DNA from: Cladophialophora immunda
Taxonomy: Eukaryota > Ascomycota > Eurotiomycetes > Chaetothyriales > Herpotrichiellaceae
DNA length: 64,000 bases
Direction: 5' to 3'
Assembly (NCBI RefSeq): GCF_000835495.1
Contig: NW_015622542.1
Coordinates: 3,990,485 to 4,054,484, forward strand
Shown: piece after piece, positions 54,677 through 64,000 of the stretch
Numbering within the stretch: the first letter of the stretch is position 1
Layout: every line of letters starts with the position of its first letter
Program-made: the position numbers and the translations under genes
Notes under the pieces: generated by a model
Seen by the model: only the letters and a program-made list of their open reading frames with translations
Databases searched by the model: none
What the model was told of the DNA's origin: nothing

Positions 54677-57469
54677 TCATTTGTGAACCGAATCCCAAGG
54701 CTTTAGCACCCAACTTCCATCGCATACACATCTCATGAGTAGCATAGCAACCTGCCGAGGCCACTCCTTAGGTGGCACATTGACGTCCTCACTATAGCTC
54801 CCACATCTCAAGCATTTCCTGATCATCAGTTGCGCTGACCCGTTGGGCTCTGCTACGCCCTTTAGGATCGGTCTCTTTCGGTGCACATCGTAGACGAGCT
54901 CTTTCTTACCGGGATCTCCATCACTGTCCCGCCGGCCTAGGATGTCGTTATTCAAGAAGATGTATTCTAGATCGACATGGTCAACGAACAGCTTGACTCG
55001 ATCGATCAACATCTTGGCTCGAAGTCCCTGGGCGCTGTTGAATAGCGTGTTAAGCAGCACCTTGATCGTGCCTTGGTACGATTCATGCACAATCCCCGTA
55101 GCCATCATCTCGAGCTGGCGTACAGCTGTGGCGGCCATGTCCCTGTCCACGTCACCGACCGCGGACCATCTGTATTCGAGGAGTGCCTCCATGGCTTGAA
55201 AAGACAGACCTTTCCCCGACGTCTGCTGTTGAATGCATTGCAGGACCTGGAAGTGGTGATTGGATTTTGGTTCCGTGTTCTTCGCATACGCCCTGACAGC
55301 TCTTACGAATGCGATTAGAAAGATGCGCGAAGGGTGACAATTCAGCAGCAGCGCGACCAGGCCCTGGCTGCCATCGCCCAGAGAGTCACCCGCTCTGCCG
55401 GGGTCTTTCTCATCAAACATCTCAGGGTTCGTCTCCCGATCGCCGACTTCCAGAATCGTGCTAATGATAAATCTCATAAGCGACAAACCCCACCGCAGAT
55501 TGGCGCAGAGCAGATCCGTCAAGTCTTGACTCATGACGAGTTGAATATTCTGCACATCCCTCATGGCCATGAAAAGTAGAGTTGCCGTCTGTCGGATGTT
55601 GTTCACCAACCAAGCCCACTGTGCGCTGAGTGACCAACAGCCATGTCTCCGATCAGTGGAGGCGATAGAGGGGAGTTGAGAACAGTTCGCCGCGAGACTT
55701 GCGTGGTAAGACAGAACTCTTCCTATCACCGTCTTGTGGATAAATTTTTCGAGTTCCGAGCCTTCAGTCTTTTCATTTACAAAGTCATTGTCGCGAAAGA
55801 GCGTGCGATAGACGGTTGAAATCACTGTGGGGATGAGTTCGGTCGGAATGGACTGGGAGACGCACATCAGGATGTCGTCGATGGTAGCATTCGACCAGCA
55901 TGCTCGTGCGAAGGTGAGATTCAAGGACGCAATGGCCACATCAACATTTGGATCTAGCGGCTGCAGAGACTGAGGCTGTCCTAACTGGTATTCCATGGCC
56001 ATAAGTTGTGTTTTTCCGTCCGGTGTTAGGTCTGCCCTCACACACGCATTTGGGGAGAAAGCCGGCGTGAGAATAACCTGAGCGTAAGGAAATGCAAATC
56101 CAGATTGAGACATAGATGTAGTCTCCTGCACTAACGCGGTGTATGACATAGGCGATAAGTCCTCTGAGCTTAAGAAGTCAGTGCGATTTTCCTGAGTTGT
56201 GACCACAAGCGCTTGGACACCATCCACATGGTGGATCGTCGTGATGACCTGTTCCTCTTTGTCTGGTTGCCTCTGAAGGGTATAGGAGGGCTTTGGCGTT
56301 GTTGCCCCAAGGCCTGTCGATGGCAGGGCATCAAAAAGTGGGTGCAACTTCTGTTCAACAGGAGTAACCGACCACCTCTTGATCATGCTCGACACTAGAA
56401 AGCCCGAGTCTGGTATGTTGACTGTTCTATTGACACCAGAAGAGACCGCGAGAATCGTGGGTGGAATCTGCACCGCTTTCTCGACGTCCGAAGTGCGCAC
56501 AACTTCTAGATGGCTAAGTAACCATGAATCGGGGTCGTAGGTGTCAGGAAGAGTAGGAGAGCCAGAGGGCTGCGACGAGACATTGCTTGAAATAGATTCG
56601 AGAGTCAAGACTGGCAAACCTTCAATGGCCTGCTTGACTTCATTCCAATCTATAGAGAGGAAGTAGACCGAGATGACCTTTTTGAAGGAGTGCAGAGTGA
56701 TCAACATCTTTCCTTCGACGGTCGGGGCGAAGCTGGCGTGACTGTAAAGAATATCGTCTGGCGGAGACAGCTGCATGGTGACCTTGGAATACTGGCCATC
56801 TGCCCTTTGGAAGCAAAGTGTGAAGAGGCCATTGCGGTGAACGATTGCAACGGCCCGGTGCCAATAGGGACCGAGTGGTTTGGCCCTTGCATTGGCGTGC
56901 TGCCACCGGGCGTCACCTTTGAATGCATTGATAACGACATTTCTTGGTCTTTCTTGTCGATCCTGATTTAGCCATGCCATTCCAACCGGCTGGGAATACT
57001 CATTGCCCTCGTCCAGAGCACCTTGGCGAGCAAGAATTAACCGATTGACGGCGAGGAGAGAGTTGTGATAAATCCATATCCGTCCCTTGACATCGACCAC
57101 GGCAAGTTCACCTCCATTTGGACTCCAAGCCAGGCTGGTGGCGTCTTCGAAGAGGGTAGTTAAGGAGTGCCTTTCGTGGAGACCCCAGGATTTCGTCTCG
57201 TAGTTGTAACGAATGCATTCCAGATATACGGTGGACCCGTCATCGGATATGCTGGCAAGGTGGCCATGTCTCGACCATGCTATACGCTCCAGACACCCAC
57301 AATACCATCGGCGGGAGAGCTTGTCGATGACAGCTGGGTTTGGAGGGAGGACAACATTTGAGATAGCGTTGAGATCGGCGGTCGCATCGATTTGTTGAAT
57401 TTGCTGCTGCAACGAATTCTGGTCGAAGAAAGATTCAGACGCAAAATCGTCTGGCTGATCTTGATCCAT
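54677..57469 (-). CDS. med16: Mediator complex subunit Med16 (Sin4)
   Basis: Tail-module subunit of the Mediator of RNA polymerase II, linking activators to the polymerase. Single exon, 930 residues from MDQDQPDDFASESFF; the open frame continues upstream without an ATG. The N-terminal half forms a WD40-like propeller (CLERIAWSRHGHLASISDDG, then ATSLAWSPNGGELAVVDVKG and PVGMAWLNQDRQERPRNVV). The C-terminal half is helical (SLMRFIISTILEVGDRE, ALLLNCHPSRIFLIAFVRAV). The last segment has CLRCGSYSEDV and a C-terminal MRCVCDGSWVL, a Cys pattern seen in fungal Med16 and possibly zinc-binding. Length and motif order are as expected for filamentous fungi. Divergent from HST4. Confidence 0.93.
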   Translation of the reverse strand: MDQDQPDDFASESFFDQNSLQQQIQQIDATADLNAISNVVLPPNPAVIDKLSRRWYCGCLERIAWSRHGHLASISDDGSTVYLECIRYNYETKSWGLHERHSLTTLFEDATSLAWSPNGGELAVVDVKGRIWIYHNSLLAVNRLILARQGALDEGNEYSQPVGMAWLNQDRQERPRNVVINAFKGDARWQHANARAKPLGPYWHRAVAIVHRNGLFTLCFQRADGQYSKVTMQLSPPDDILYSHASFAPTVEGKMLITLHSFKKVISVYFLSIDWNEVKQAIEGLPVLTLESISSNVSSQPSGSPTLPDTYDPDSWLLSHLEVVRTSDVEKAVQIPPTILAVSSGVNRTVNIPDSGFLVSSMIKRWSVTPVEQKLHPLFDALPSTGLGATTPKPSYTLQRQPDKEEQVITTIHHVDGVQALVVTTQENRTDFLSSEDLSPMSYTALVQETTSMSQSGFAFPYAQVILTPAFSPNACVRADLTPDGKTQLMAMEYQLGQPQSLQPLDPNVDVAIASLNLTFARACWSNATIDDILMCVSQSIPTELIPTVISTVYRTLFRDNDFVNEKTEGSELEKFIHKTVIGRVLSYHASLAANCSQLPSIASTDRRHGCWSLSAQWAWLVNNIRQTATLLFMAMRDVQNIQLVMSQDLTDLLCANLRWGLSLMRFIISTILEVGDRETNPEMFDEKDPGRAGDSLGDGSQGLVALLLNCHPSRIFLIAFVRAVRAYAKNTEPKSNHHFQVLQCIQQQTSGKGLSFQAMEALLEYRWSAVGDVDRDMAATAVRQLEMMATGIVHESYQGTIKVLLNTLFNSAQGLRAKMLIDRVKLFVDHVDLEYIFLNNDILGRRDSDGDPGKKELVYDVHRKRPILKGVAEPNGSAQLMIRKCLRCGSYSEDVNVPPKEWPRQVAMLLMRCVCDGSWVLKPWDSVHK

Positions 57470-57877
57470 CTGGCTCAACAACTTTGTGATATTGATATAC
57501 ACTTGCGCATATTCATTTCATCGCTCCTCCATTGACAAGTAATTGTCTGGCCAGAAGAGGTCACCGCCTCTTTGGCGAGCCAGAGATTGGAGGACGAACT
57601 GAAGCACACCTGGCTTAGAGCGTCAGGTCTGGTTACCCCGATTAGACACAATTCAGAAGATTCAAAAGAGCTGAACTGAGATCTTGTGCCGAGTGAGGTG
57701 AGTTGAAGGCGAGGGTCTTTTTCCCACGCGAAAGGCTGAAACCGGTCTCCTGGCGTCTGCGGCGCACATAGTGAGTGGGAAGTGCCAATGGTGGGAAAAA
57801 GCAGCAGCAATGGAGAAATCTACGACACTGGGCGGTACCAGGGGGGAGGCACGAGGGCATCGTTTGGGGGCAAGCCA

Positions 57878-57904
57878 CAGGAGCCGCAGGAGCCGCAGGA
57901 GCCC
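57878..57904. repeat. Tandem CAGGAGCCG units
   Basis: Three successive nine-base units followed by related ACCAGCCACAAGCCACAGG sequence in the divergent promoter region. Confidence 0.65.
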
Positions 57905-58264
57905 ACCAGCCACAAGCCACAGGGGCCTTCTAGGGTCCCCTCTGGGCGGTAGCCGCGGTAACAGGGACCGTTTGGACCTCTCTCAACGGCGGCTGGTAGA
58001 CATTGTTGATGGGTTGTTTTCAGTCTGATACGCCAGCATACCAACAGTGAATAGGTACTCCGTAGTGAATGCAAACAGGCACCAGTCACAAAGTAAAGCG
58101 TTTCCTGCCCATTGTTGCCCAGGCAGCACTGAACCAGATCTCGAGACTCTTGGAGCTGTGCAATGAGGTAGTGAAAATGCCGTCTTTTGACAATCGGGGA
58201 TGCTCTCTGCTCACTGGTTTAAGCACAACTCGCACCCACAGCAAATCTGTCAGGCACTGATCGG

Positions 58265-58277
58265 CCCCCCCCCCCCC
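58265..58277. repeat. Poly-C run (13)
   Basis: Homopolymer of 13 C in the HST4 upstream region; prone to length variation and sequencing error. Confidence 0.8.
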
Positions 58278-58813
58278 AGAAGCCTCACTAGCCATCGCCA
58301 ACCAATCGCTGGAGGCCTGTACAGCCCCCGGGGCCTCCATTCCCCTTACCCTTTCTTACCCTTCCCGTTTGTTGTTGTGCATCTGCAAGCAAGCAAGTCA
58401 AACAGAGTTTGGGCCACATCCCGGGCGTCGGGCATCTGTCAGGTCCAGCTGCAAACAGCCATGAGCCGCTGACGCTTGCTTCTCGTCTCTCCGCCCCGTC
58501 TCTCCCGCTTGTTCGCTGTCCACTTCCCGGTTCAGTTTCGTCTCAACTGCACCCCCCCCGGCCAGCCTCACTATCCAACTCCCAAACTGCACCCTTCTCG
58601 TCCACCTCTCAGCTCACCTTTGTTCCTCCACCGTCTTCGAGACGCCCTTTCGAGTCTTCACTCATTCCAGACTCCACGACACCAGTTGCCTTGTCTCTCA
58701 CACACAGGAAATCGTCAGTGGAGGGACAGCCGAGACTGAAGAGTTGCTCCTTCCCGAAGTCATGCGATAAAATCGCTCGTTTACCCCTACCAGCAGCACA
58801 ACTTCAAACCGCC

Positions 58814-60640
58814 ATGGACGTAGAGGACATTTCAGATCTCTCGTCCCCCTTAAGCTCGCCTCCCAGTTCACCTCTCAGCTCCCCTCCAGATTCACCAAAA
58901 ATCCCTCCTGGCTTTCAGGTTCTCACCCCACCTCCCTCACAGCATGCGGGCGACGAAATGCCCCGTCCACGAAAGCGCCGAAAGATCGAGCCAAAGACCC
59001 GGACCACTCAGTACTTGGACCTCACCTCAGACACTGCGCAGTCAGAGTACGATCGCTCAGAAGCTCTAGACACTCTTCTCAAGGCCTTGCGGAACAGGAG
59101 AAAGATCGTGGTGATTGCAGGGGCGGGTATATCTGTCTCGGCAGGTATCCCTGATTTCAGATCTTCTCATGGGCTTTTCAAGAGCTTGAGAGGGGAACAC
59201 AGATTGAAAAGCTCGGGCAAGATGCTCTTTGATGCTTCTGTCTACAAGGATGACCATTCGACCTCCAGCTTCCACGACATGGTCCGCAAGCTCTCCAAGA
59301 TGTCTGCCAATGCCAAGCCAACCCTCTTCCACCGGTTCTTAGCTAGGCTCGCTGTTGAGGGTCGACTATTGCGACTGTATACTCAGAATGTCGACTGTCT
59401 AGAGACCTCATTACCGCCACTAGCTACCCAAGTGCCTCTCAACCACAAAGCACCCTGGCCGAAGACGGTTCAGCTGCACGGAGGGCTCGAGAAAATGATG
59501 TGTCAGAAATGTAGACACATTTCAGATTTTCAACCGAATCTGTTTGATGGAGCTGCCCCTCCACTTTGCCCTCAATGCGTCGCAGCAGATGCGCTAAGAA
59601 CAGCCCATGCTGGAAAGCGGAGCCACGGCGTTGGCAGATTGCGGCCTAGAATTGTCCTCTATAACGAGCATAACCCTGATGATGAGGCGATTGGCGCAGT
59701 GACCACGGCAGACTTTCGAACGAGACCGGATGCCGTTATTGTCGTCGGCACCAGCATGAAGATTCCAGCTGTGCGACGCATCGTCCATGAGATGTGCCAA
59801 ATCGTCAGAGACAGGCGGGAAGGTACCACAGTGTGGATCAATCGAGATCCTGTGCCCCCAGGAAAAGACCTCGAAAATTGTTGGGATCTCATCGTTCGAG
59901 GCGACAGTGACGAAGTGGCGCGATTGGCACGCTTGAAAGAATGGGATGACCCCAGCCTAGATGTGGCCGAGAATTACACAGAGGCCGATCTGGAGAAGAT
60001 CAAGTCTAGCCAGGGCGGAATTGAGGTGGTCGTACCTCCAAGTCCCAAGAAGAATGAGTGCGCGGGACAACATTTGCTACCGTCACCTGATTTCCATGAG
60101 ATGACTCCTCCCCGGAGTCAGAACGGAGACGCGCCTTCAAAAACAAAATCTGAAAACGGGGTCAAGTCTACGACGCCTTCGCCAATTCGAATCAAACTCA
60201 ACGTTACAGATCGAAGCAAACAGCTCGCGGTCAAGAATGCAGCCAGTTCTGGCAGGTCCATTGCTGAACTTCTTCGCGGAAAAGAGAATACAGACAAACC
60301 TGCAAAATCCAAGACTTCTCTGAACAAAAAGCCCAGGGTCACCAAGGTTAGGGCATCTACGAACCCTCGAAACCAAGGAGTCCTATCTGGAAAGGTCACT
60401 AAACCGGTTGTTATGATCAACAACGCGGGCTATAAGAAGTCCCTGCCTGAACCATTGTCCCCTCGTCGCGATGCCAACCACGCAATTGTTCCGGTGCACA
60501 AATCGGAGTACTCAAGCGTGGAGGTGAGCCCGGCGCCAGAGACGCCTCCCTCGACTTCGACACGTGAAGAGTGGCGAAACGTTGAAACGGTATCTCCTAC
60601 CGGGCGGATACCATCGGATATGATCAAGTTATTGAACTAG
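58814..60640 (+). CDS. hst4: Sirtuin NAD-dependent histone deacetylase Hst4 (Hst3/4 type)
   Basis: Nuclear class I sirtuin; Hst3/Hst4 remove acetyl from histone H3 Lys56 and affect genome stability and, in Aspergillus, secondary metabolism. Single exon, 608 residues from MDVEDISDLSSPLSSP. Basic NLS-like RPRKRRK at 51-57. NAD-binding GAGISVSAGIPDFRS at 103-117, TQNVD at 200-204, catalytic H232 in QLHGG, zinc ligands C240, C243, C262 and C265 (CQKC and CPQC), and GTSMKIPAVRR in the second Rossmann part. The Cys-pair spacing and PRIVLYNEHNPDDE are typical of the Hst3/4 branch. The C-terminal 220 residues are disordered, Ser/Pro/Lys-rich. The long upstream open frame is unlikely to be translated, because the ATG at 58814 has a good context (CCGCCATGG). 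Confidence 0.93.
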   Translation: MDVEDISDLSSPLSSPPSSPLSSPPDSPKIPPGFQVLTPPPSQHAGDEMPRPRKRRKIEPKTRTTQYLDLTSDTAQSEYDRSEALDTLLKALRNRRKIVVIAGAGISVSAGIPDFRSSHGLFKSLRGEHRLKSSGKMLFDASVYKDDHSTSSFHDMVRKLSKMSANAKPTLFHRFLARLAVEGRLLRLYTQNVDCLETSLPPLATQVPLNHKAPWPKTVQLHGGLEKMMCQKCRHISDFQPNLFDGAAPPLCPQCVAADALRTAHAGKRSHGVGRLRPRIVLYNEHNPDDEAIGAVTTADFRTRPDAVIVVGTSMKIPAVRRIVHEMCQIVRDRREGTTVWINRDPVPPGKDLENCWDLIVRGDSDEVARLARLKEWDDPSLDVAENYTEADLEKIKSSQGGIEVVVPPSPKKNECAGQHLLPSPDFHEMTPPRSQNGDAPSKTKSENGVKSTTPSPIRIKLNVTDRSKQLAVKNAASSGRSIAELLRGKENTDKPAKSKTSLNKKPRVTKVRASTNPRNQGVLSGKVTKPVVMINNAGYKKSLPEPLSPRRDANHAIVPVHKSEYSSVEVSPAPETPPSTSTREEWRNVETVSPTGRIPSDMIKLLN

Positions 60641-61821
60641 ATTATCTGGAAGAATATCGAATATATCAATTATCCTGAGTTGCCGTCGTGCATTTCAGTG
60701 GCTTAGGGTTCAATTATGGCGCTTTGGTTTGCATGATGACTTTAACGGCCATGGGCAGCATGTGGCAAGGTTGAGAAGACGTGTGTATATTGTCTATTTT
60801 GGAGTTCATCGACAGAAAGCGGAAAACGGATTACGTTTCCTTTTTGTCAGGAATGATGCCACTGCGCCACGCCGCAGGAGAACGTTCGACAAGCTGGCTT
60901 TTCACAGGACAGAAACAGCTGGGCATGAAGGGCATCGGAAGCCCTAGCATTGGGATATAGGGTAAATTTGTCATTTGCATTTACATCGGCATCATGACTC
61001 CAGCCGACAAGCGGCTGAGGAAAGGGTTGACTGCATGATCCGGCATTACCCTAATACCAAGATAATACCAGAGGAATACATAGCATCAGGACAAGACAAA
61101 AATGCAGGCAATATGTACAGAGCAGACTCGATGAGTTTCACAAAGAATCGGCTCCGAGCTGCTCAGCGTGCTGCATTTCACAATATCAAGAGTGTGGGTA
61201 TATATGTGTGTTCACGTGTCTTGTTTTTGTTTCTATATTAATTTCCCAAGCCTATTCCTGGAGGATATGTCAAAAATCAATAAAAGGCAGATCCTCATCT
61301 GTCGCCGGCGCAGGATTCTTCTCGCATGCATCAATCTCTTCGGCTCTCAAGTTCCTTCCAGCCACCGCTCCCACATGTTTCCCACGATGTAAGAGAAGAG
61401 CGGGTAATCATGATCAGAAGTCGTGACACCGCAGAGAATCACTCAGTGTTGCTGAAGGACTATCGCCCTTGCACGCAGGGTCAGCGTGGGCCCAATGATA
61501 TAGAGCGCGTTTGGGAACTCTGTGTATAGGTAAGCCAGCTATTCAATAGGTATGTATGGATGGATGGGTGTATGTACGAATTCCGTACTCTGTACAGGGG
61601 TCATGCATGGCGCCAGCAACGAACAGAAGTGGCTTTTCAACGTGCCATATAAAGAACAAAAGCGGCAGCATCACCATTGCCGCCACAACCAAGGCCGGCA
61701 AAAGTCGTGGCGCCCCAAAACTCCTATGAAAAAGAAAGACAAGGTGAGCTCGTTGGAGGTGTCATTCATTCATCATCACTCCTCGGGTTTCCGGGATCAA
61801 GGGCCCAGGAATCGCCTTTCT
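60641..61821. other. Convergent spacer HST4 / membrane protein gene
   Basis: 1.18 kb of non-coding sequence with AT-rich patches (60650-60680, 61195-61290) that suit 3' ends. No gene was recognised. Confidence 0.4.
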
Positions 61822-64000
61822 TCAAAGCGCCTGGCCATACGCGTAGTAGCCGTATCCGTCGCCATCCATCCCTCGCCTTGCGGTCGACGAGCCCGCTATG
61901 TCACTCGCCCGCAGCCTCCGGCCCCTCCTGCCTCCCATTCCCGGTCCGGGTCCTCCCATGCGCATGCCTGAATCGCGATTGCTCATGTACTCCCTGCTGC
62001 TGCGGGGACTGTCTGTGCTGGCACGCTGCCATCCGGCGGGCATCCCATCGCTCATCCGCCAGGCGGAGTCGCCGCTCTCCATCGTGGCATTTCCGTCTCC
62101 GGGACCGGGGAACAGTGATGTGGTCAGCGGCTGGGGCCCCAGCGGACCTGATGTGGCTGCCAAGTCATACTCGTTGGTGCTCTGGCGTCGTGGGATGTCA
62201 AGCTGGGGGTAGCTTTTGTCGTTGACGATCGCCTTGTCGGGACGGGCGGGGTTGTTCGTGTTCGGGTCTGTGAACGCCTCGTCTCGTCCTGTCTTGCCCT
62301 GACCGGAGGTGCTGGACGTGATCGGGAATGGCGGGTAGGCGCCGTAGTCGTCGGCGACGGGGTCGTATGAGAATGAGAACCGTGCGGTGCCCCCACTCAG
62401 ACTTCGAGACCGGCTTCGCCGAGGCGAGGAGCTCCGGTCGCGGCGCACTTCGCTGGACAGCGGAGACGGAACCGTCGGGCGGTTGGCGTAGTTGAACGCC
62501 GCCGCACCAGGGAGAGCAGACCCGAGAGCGCTGTTACGCCGAGAGCGAGAAGGCAGTGTCGCAGGCACTCCGTAGACGTCTTGGTCCTCGGCAAGGCCGG
62601 CGCCATATGATTCCTGGGGCACGACGTCTCTATAAGCTCGATTGTTTCTATCGTCCCGAGAAGTCCTCCCACTGGTGTCGAGTCCTTCACTGGGTATCGC
62701 CATTGCTGGCCGGCTGCGTCGCTTGCTACTGCTGCTCCGGCTTCGTGATCGATGCTGGCCATGGGTACCGCGATAGCCCAGGGCTGCACCGCCGGCAAGA
62801 CCAGCACCGAGTCCTGCTGCGGCAGCTCCAAGCTCAGGATCATCATGCCCGAGGGCCTCGCTGTGAGGAGCATACTCTTGATCGAACACTGCGTTGGCTC
62901 TGGCAGGGTCACGGCTGAAACTTCGACCGCTCTCGCCGCTGCTTCTTGTGGGGAATGTGGTGAGACCGGCGGTTTCTGCGACGGGATCGATGGGGGAGAC
63001 AGGGGAGTAAGGCCACGGTTCGCTGTTGTTGGTGTACTGGACGGGGACGGGCTTCCGGTTGATTCGCGCTGGGATGGGTTGGCCGTTCGCTGCCGGCGCG
63101 CTCTGGCCATGGTACTCGTTCGAGTGATGCATGAGATCGGCCCCAACTGCTGCCGCGGCGATCCCTGCAGCAATTCCGCCCGTGTGATGCGTGCTATAGG
63201 TGGACGACACGCTGTCAGATCTGGATGGCCCAGTAATCTCCTTCACAAAAGGGTCATCCCCAGGGGCCATGCCGTCAGTCAAGCCAGGCCGAGAATTGGG
63301 AGCTGTCCGTCTTGGTGGCGGAGGAACCGGAACAAATGGATTTTCGTATCCTTGAGGATTGCGAAAGGCCGGGTGTTCGGACATCAATGGTGCAGTGCCG
63401 GCCACGCCTAGGTCACGATGTAGCGAGCCGTGACTTGCAGCTGTATCTGATGGTCGGCTCACCCTCCAGCTCTCAACTTCATCGTCGCCAGGTGAGAGCG
63501 CGGAATGGCGAGGTGAAGAGCTGAGCCGTCGGCGTTTGAAGCAGATGACCAAGGCTAGGATGGAGAGGCCGAGCGCAAGAGCTCCGAGGACGCAGCCAAG
63601 GATAATAGGGAGATCGGACTCATGTCTGGATTTTGTCAAGGAGGGCGTGCTTGTTCCACTCCCGGCAGCTGCGCCTAATACTGACGATGTACCGATTACC
63701 GGGGATGACAGCGTCAGAGAAGATGTGGTGGAAGATGGACCTCGTGAAGAAGTTGTCAAGGATCTGGTATCGGGCGTGCTCGAAGACGTGACCCCGACGG
63801 CAACAGATGCTGAGGTTGTCAAGGCTAAGGAGGGTGATGAGGCTGAAGAGATCGACGTTGAGGTCAACGGCGTGGATGAAGTCGAAGGCGTCTCCGAAAC
63901 CCCTGGACCTTCGCTCGACGTCGAGTCATATGAGGTTGGGGTATATGGGACGTTGGAGGTCGTTGAAGCCCCGTCCGGAGAGGAATTTCCCGTTGCCGGG
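61822..64000 (-). CDS. Ser/Thr-rich single-pass membrane protein, 5' end beyond window
   Basis: The frame is open from the right edge to TAA at 61822-61824, at least 725 residues; start and any signal peptide lie outside. The visible N-terminal part (about 125 residues) is Ser/Thr-rich and likely O-glycosylated (extracellular). Then comes one hydrophobic segment (LPIILGCVLGALALGLSILA, VICF) followed by a KRRR stop-transfer, then a 570-residue cytosolic tail rich in Ser, Pro, Gly and Arg, with RSRSRSSSSKRRSRP-like stretches and a Gly/Ala-rich piece (AAAAGLGAGLAGGAALGY). The layout is that of fungal cell-wall sensor or mid2-like/glycophorin-like proteins, but no specific family is certain. The end is GYGYYAYGQAL. 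Convergent with HST4. Confidence 0.75.
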   Translation of the reverse strand, partial: PATGNSSPDGASTTSNVPYTPTSYDSTSSEGPGVSETPSTSSTPLTSTSISSASSPSLALTTSASVAVGVTSSSTPDTRSLTTSSRGPSSTTSSLTLSSPVIGTSSVLGAAAGSGTSTPSLTKSRHESDLPIILGCVLGALALGLSILALVICFKRRRLSSSPRHSALSPGDDEVESWRVSRPSDTAASHGSLHRDLGVAGTAPLMSEHPAFRNPQGYENPFVPVPPPPRRTAPNSRPGLTDGMAPGDDPFVKEITGPSRSDSVSSTYSTHHTGGIAAGIAAAAVGADLMHHSNEYHGQSAPAANGQPIPARINRKPVPVQYTNNSEPWPYSPVSPIDPVAETAGLTTFPTRSSGESGRSFSRDPARANAVFDQEYAPHSEALGHDDPELGAAAAGLGAGLAGGAALGYRGTHGQHRSRSRSSSSKRRSRPAMAIPSEGLDTSGRTSRDDRNNRAYRDVVPQESYGAGLAEDQDVYGVPATLPSRSRRNSALGSALPGAAAFNYANRPTVPSPLSSEVRRDRSSSPRRSRSRSLSGGTARFSFSYDPVADDYGAYPPFPITSSTSGQGKTGRDEAFTDPNTNNPARPDKAIVNDKSYPQLDIPRRQSTNEYDLAATSGPLGPQPLTTSLFPGPGDGNATMESGDSAWRMSDGMPAGWQRASTDSPRSSREYMSNRDSGMRMGGPGPGMGGRRGRRLRASDIAGSSTARRGMDGDGYGYYAYGQAL

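Larger units (their letters stand above)
57470..58813. promoter_or_regulatory. Divergent region MED16 / HST4
   Basis: 1.34 kb. It has a tandem CAGGAGCCG repeat (three units, 57878-57904), a run of 13 C (58265-58277), and a pyrimidine-rich HST4 leader (58460-58660). The HST4 frame is open upstream of its preferred ATG to an ATG at 58409, so a longer protein is formally possible but its sequence is low-complexity. Confidence 0.4.

Noticed and set aside
57470..57502. Longer MED16 start (MYINITKLL)
   Set aside because: The first codon there is GTG, not ATG; the first true ATG is at 57469.
58409..58813. N-terminal extension of HST4
   Set aside because: Pro/Ser/Leu-rich translation of a pyrimidine-rich leader; the ATG at 58814 has a better context and fits sirtuin length.
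1..64000. tRNA, 5S rRNA, CRISPR, insertion sequence
   Set aside because: By eye I found no B-box with a foldable cloverleaf, no 5S-like block, no regularly spaced repeats and no transposase coding. A tRNAscan-SE or Infernal run would be decisive.

Overview
The window is nuclear DNA of a filamentous ascomycete (Pezizomycotina). It is gene-dense, with single-copy eukaryotic housekeeping genes on both strands, short introns (48 to 172 bases, GTAAGT- or GTATGT-like donors, CTAAC/CTGAC-like branch sites), Zn2Cys6-type and C2H2 fungal transcription factors, and no bacterial operon features. The gene forms resemble Eurotiomycetes, perhaps Chaetothyriales, but the species cannot be fixed from the sequence alone. 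Twenty-one protein genes are called. I rebuilt the exon structures by hand from splice signals, frame continuity and family alignment from memory. 

Layout, left to right: the exosome helicase MTR4 (-), a cytochrome c oxidase VIIc/COX8 subunit (+), Elongator ELP1 (+), the pore membrane nucleoporin NDC1 (-), the endosomal syntaxin PEP12 (+), the replication factor SLD3 (+), and a 72-residue membrane microprotein (+). Next come four accessory genes, all on the minus strand: a C2H2/fungal-trans regulator, an unrecognised secreted Cys-rich protein, an MFS transporter with a His-rich N-terminus, and a salicylate-hydroxylase-like FAD monooxygenase. Then RSC7 (-), a 6.5-kb stretch with no convincing gene, a regulator with a BED-like finger plus a Cys6 cluster (-), family X DNA polymerase (-), ATP10 (+), a doubtful small Cys-rich gene (-), a 4.4-kb gene-poor stretch, Golgi SNARE GOS1 (-), ribosomal protein L35 (+), Mediator MED16 (-), sirtuin HST4 (+), and a Ser/Thr-rich single-pass membrane protein (-) cut by the right edge. 

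Most of the window is independent housekeeping genes: RNA decay, tRNA modification, respiration, vesicle fusion, DNA replication and repair, chromatin and transcription. The only block that looks like a functional neighbourhood is 19077-30390 (regulator, secreted protein, transporter, aromatic hydroxylase). It could be a small catabolic or detoxification locus, but this is inference from gene order. No CRISPR array, insertion sequence, rRNA or tRNA gene, or telomeric array was seen. No clearly new multi-gene system is evident. The most useful leads are the accessory block, the loss of the expected lyase lysine in the family X polymerase, the unknown secreted protein with an alternative C-terminus, and an overlapping upstream ORF on SLD3.
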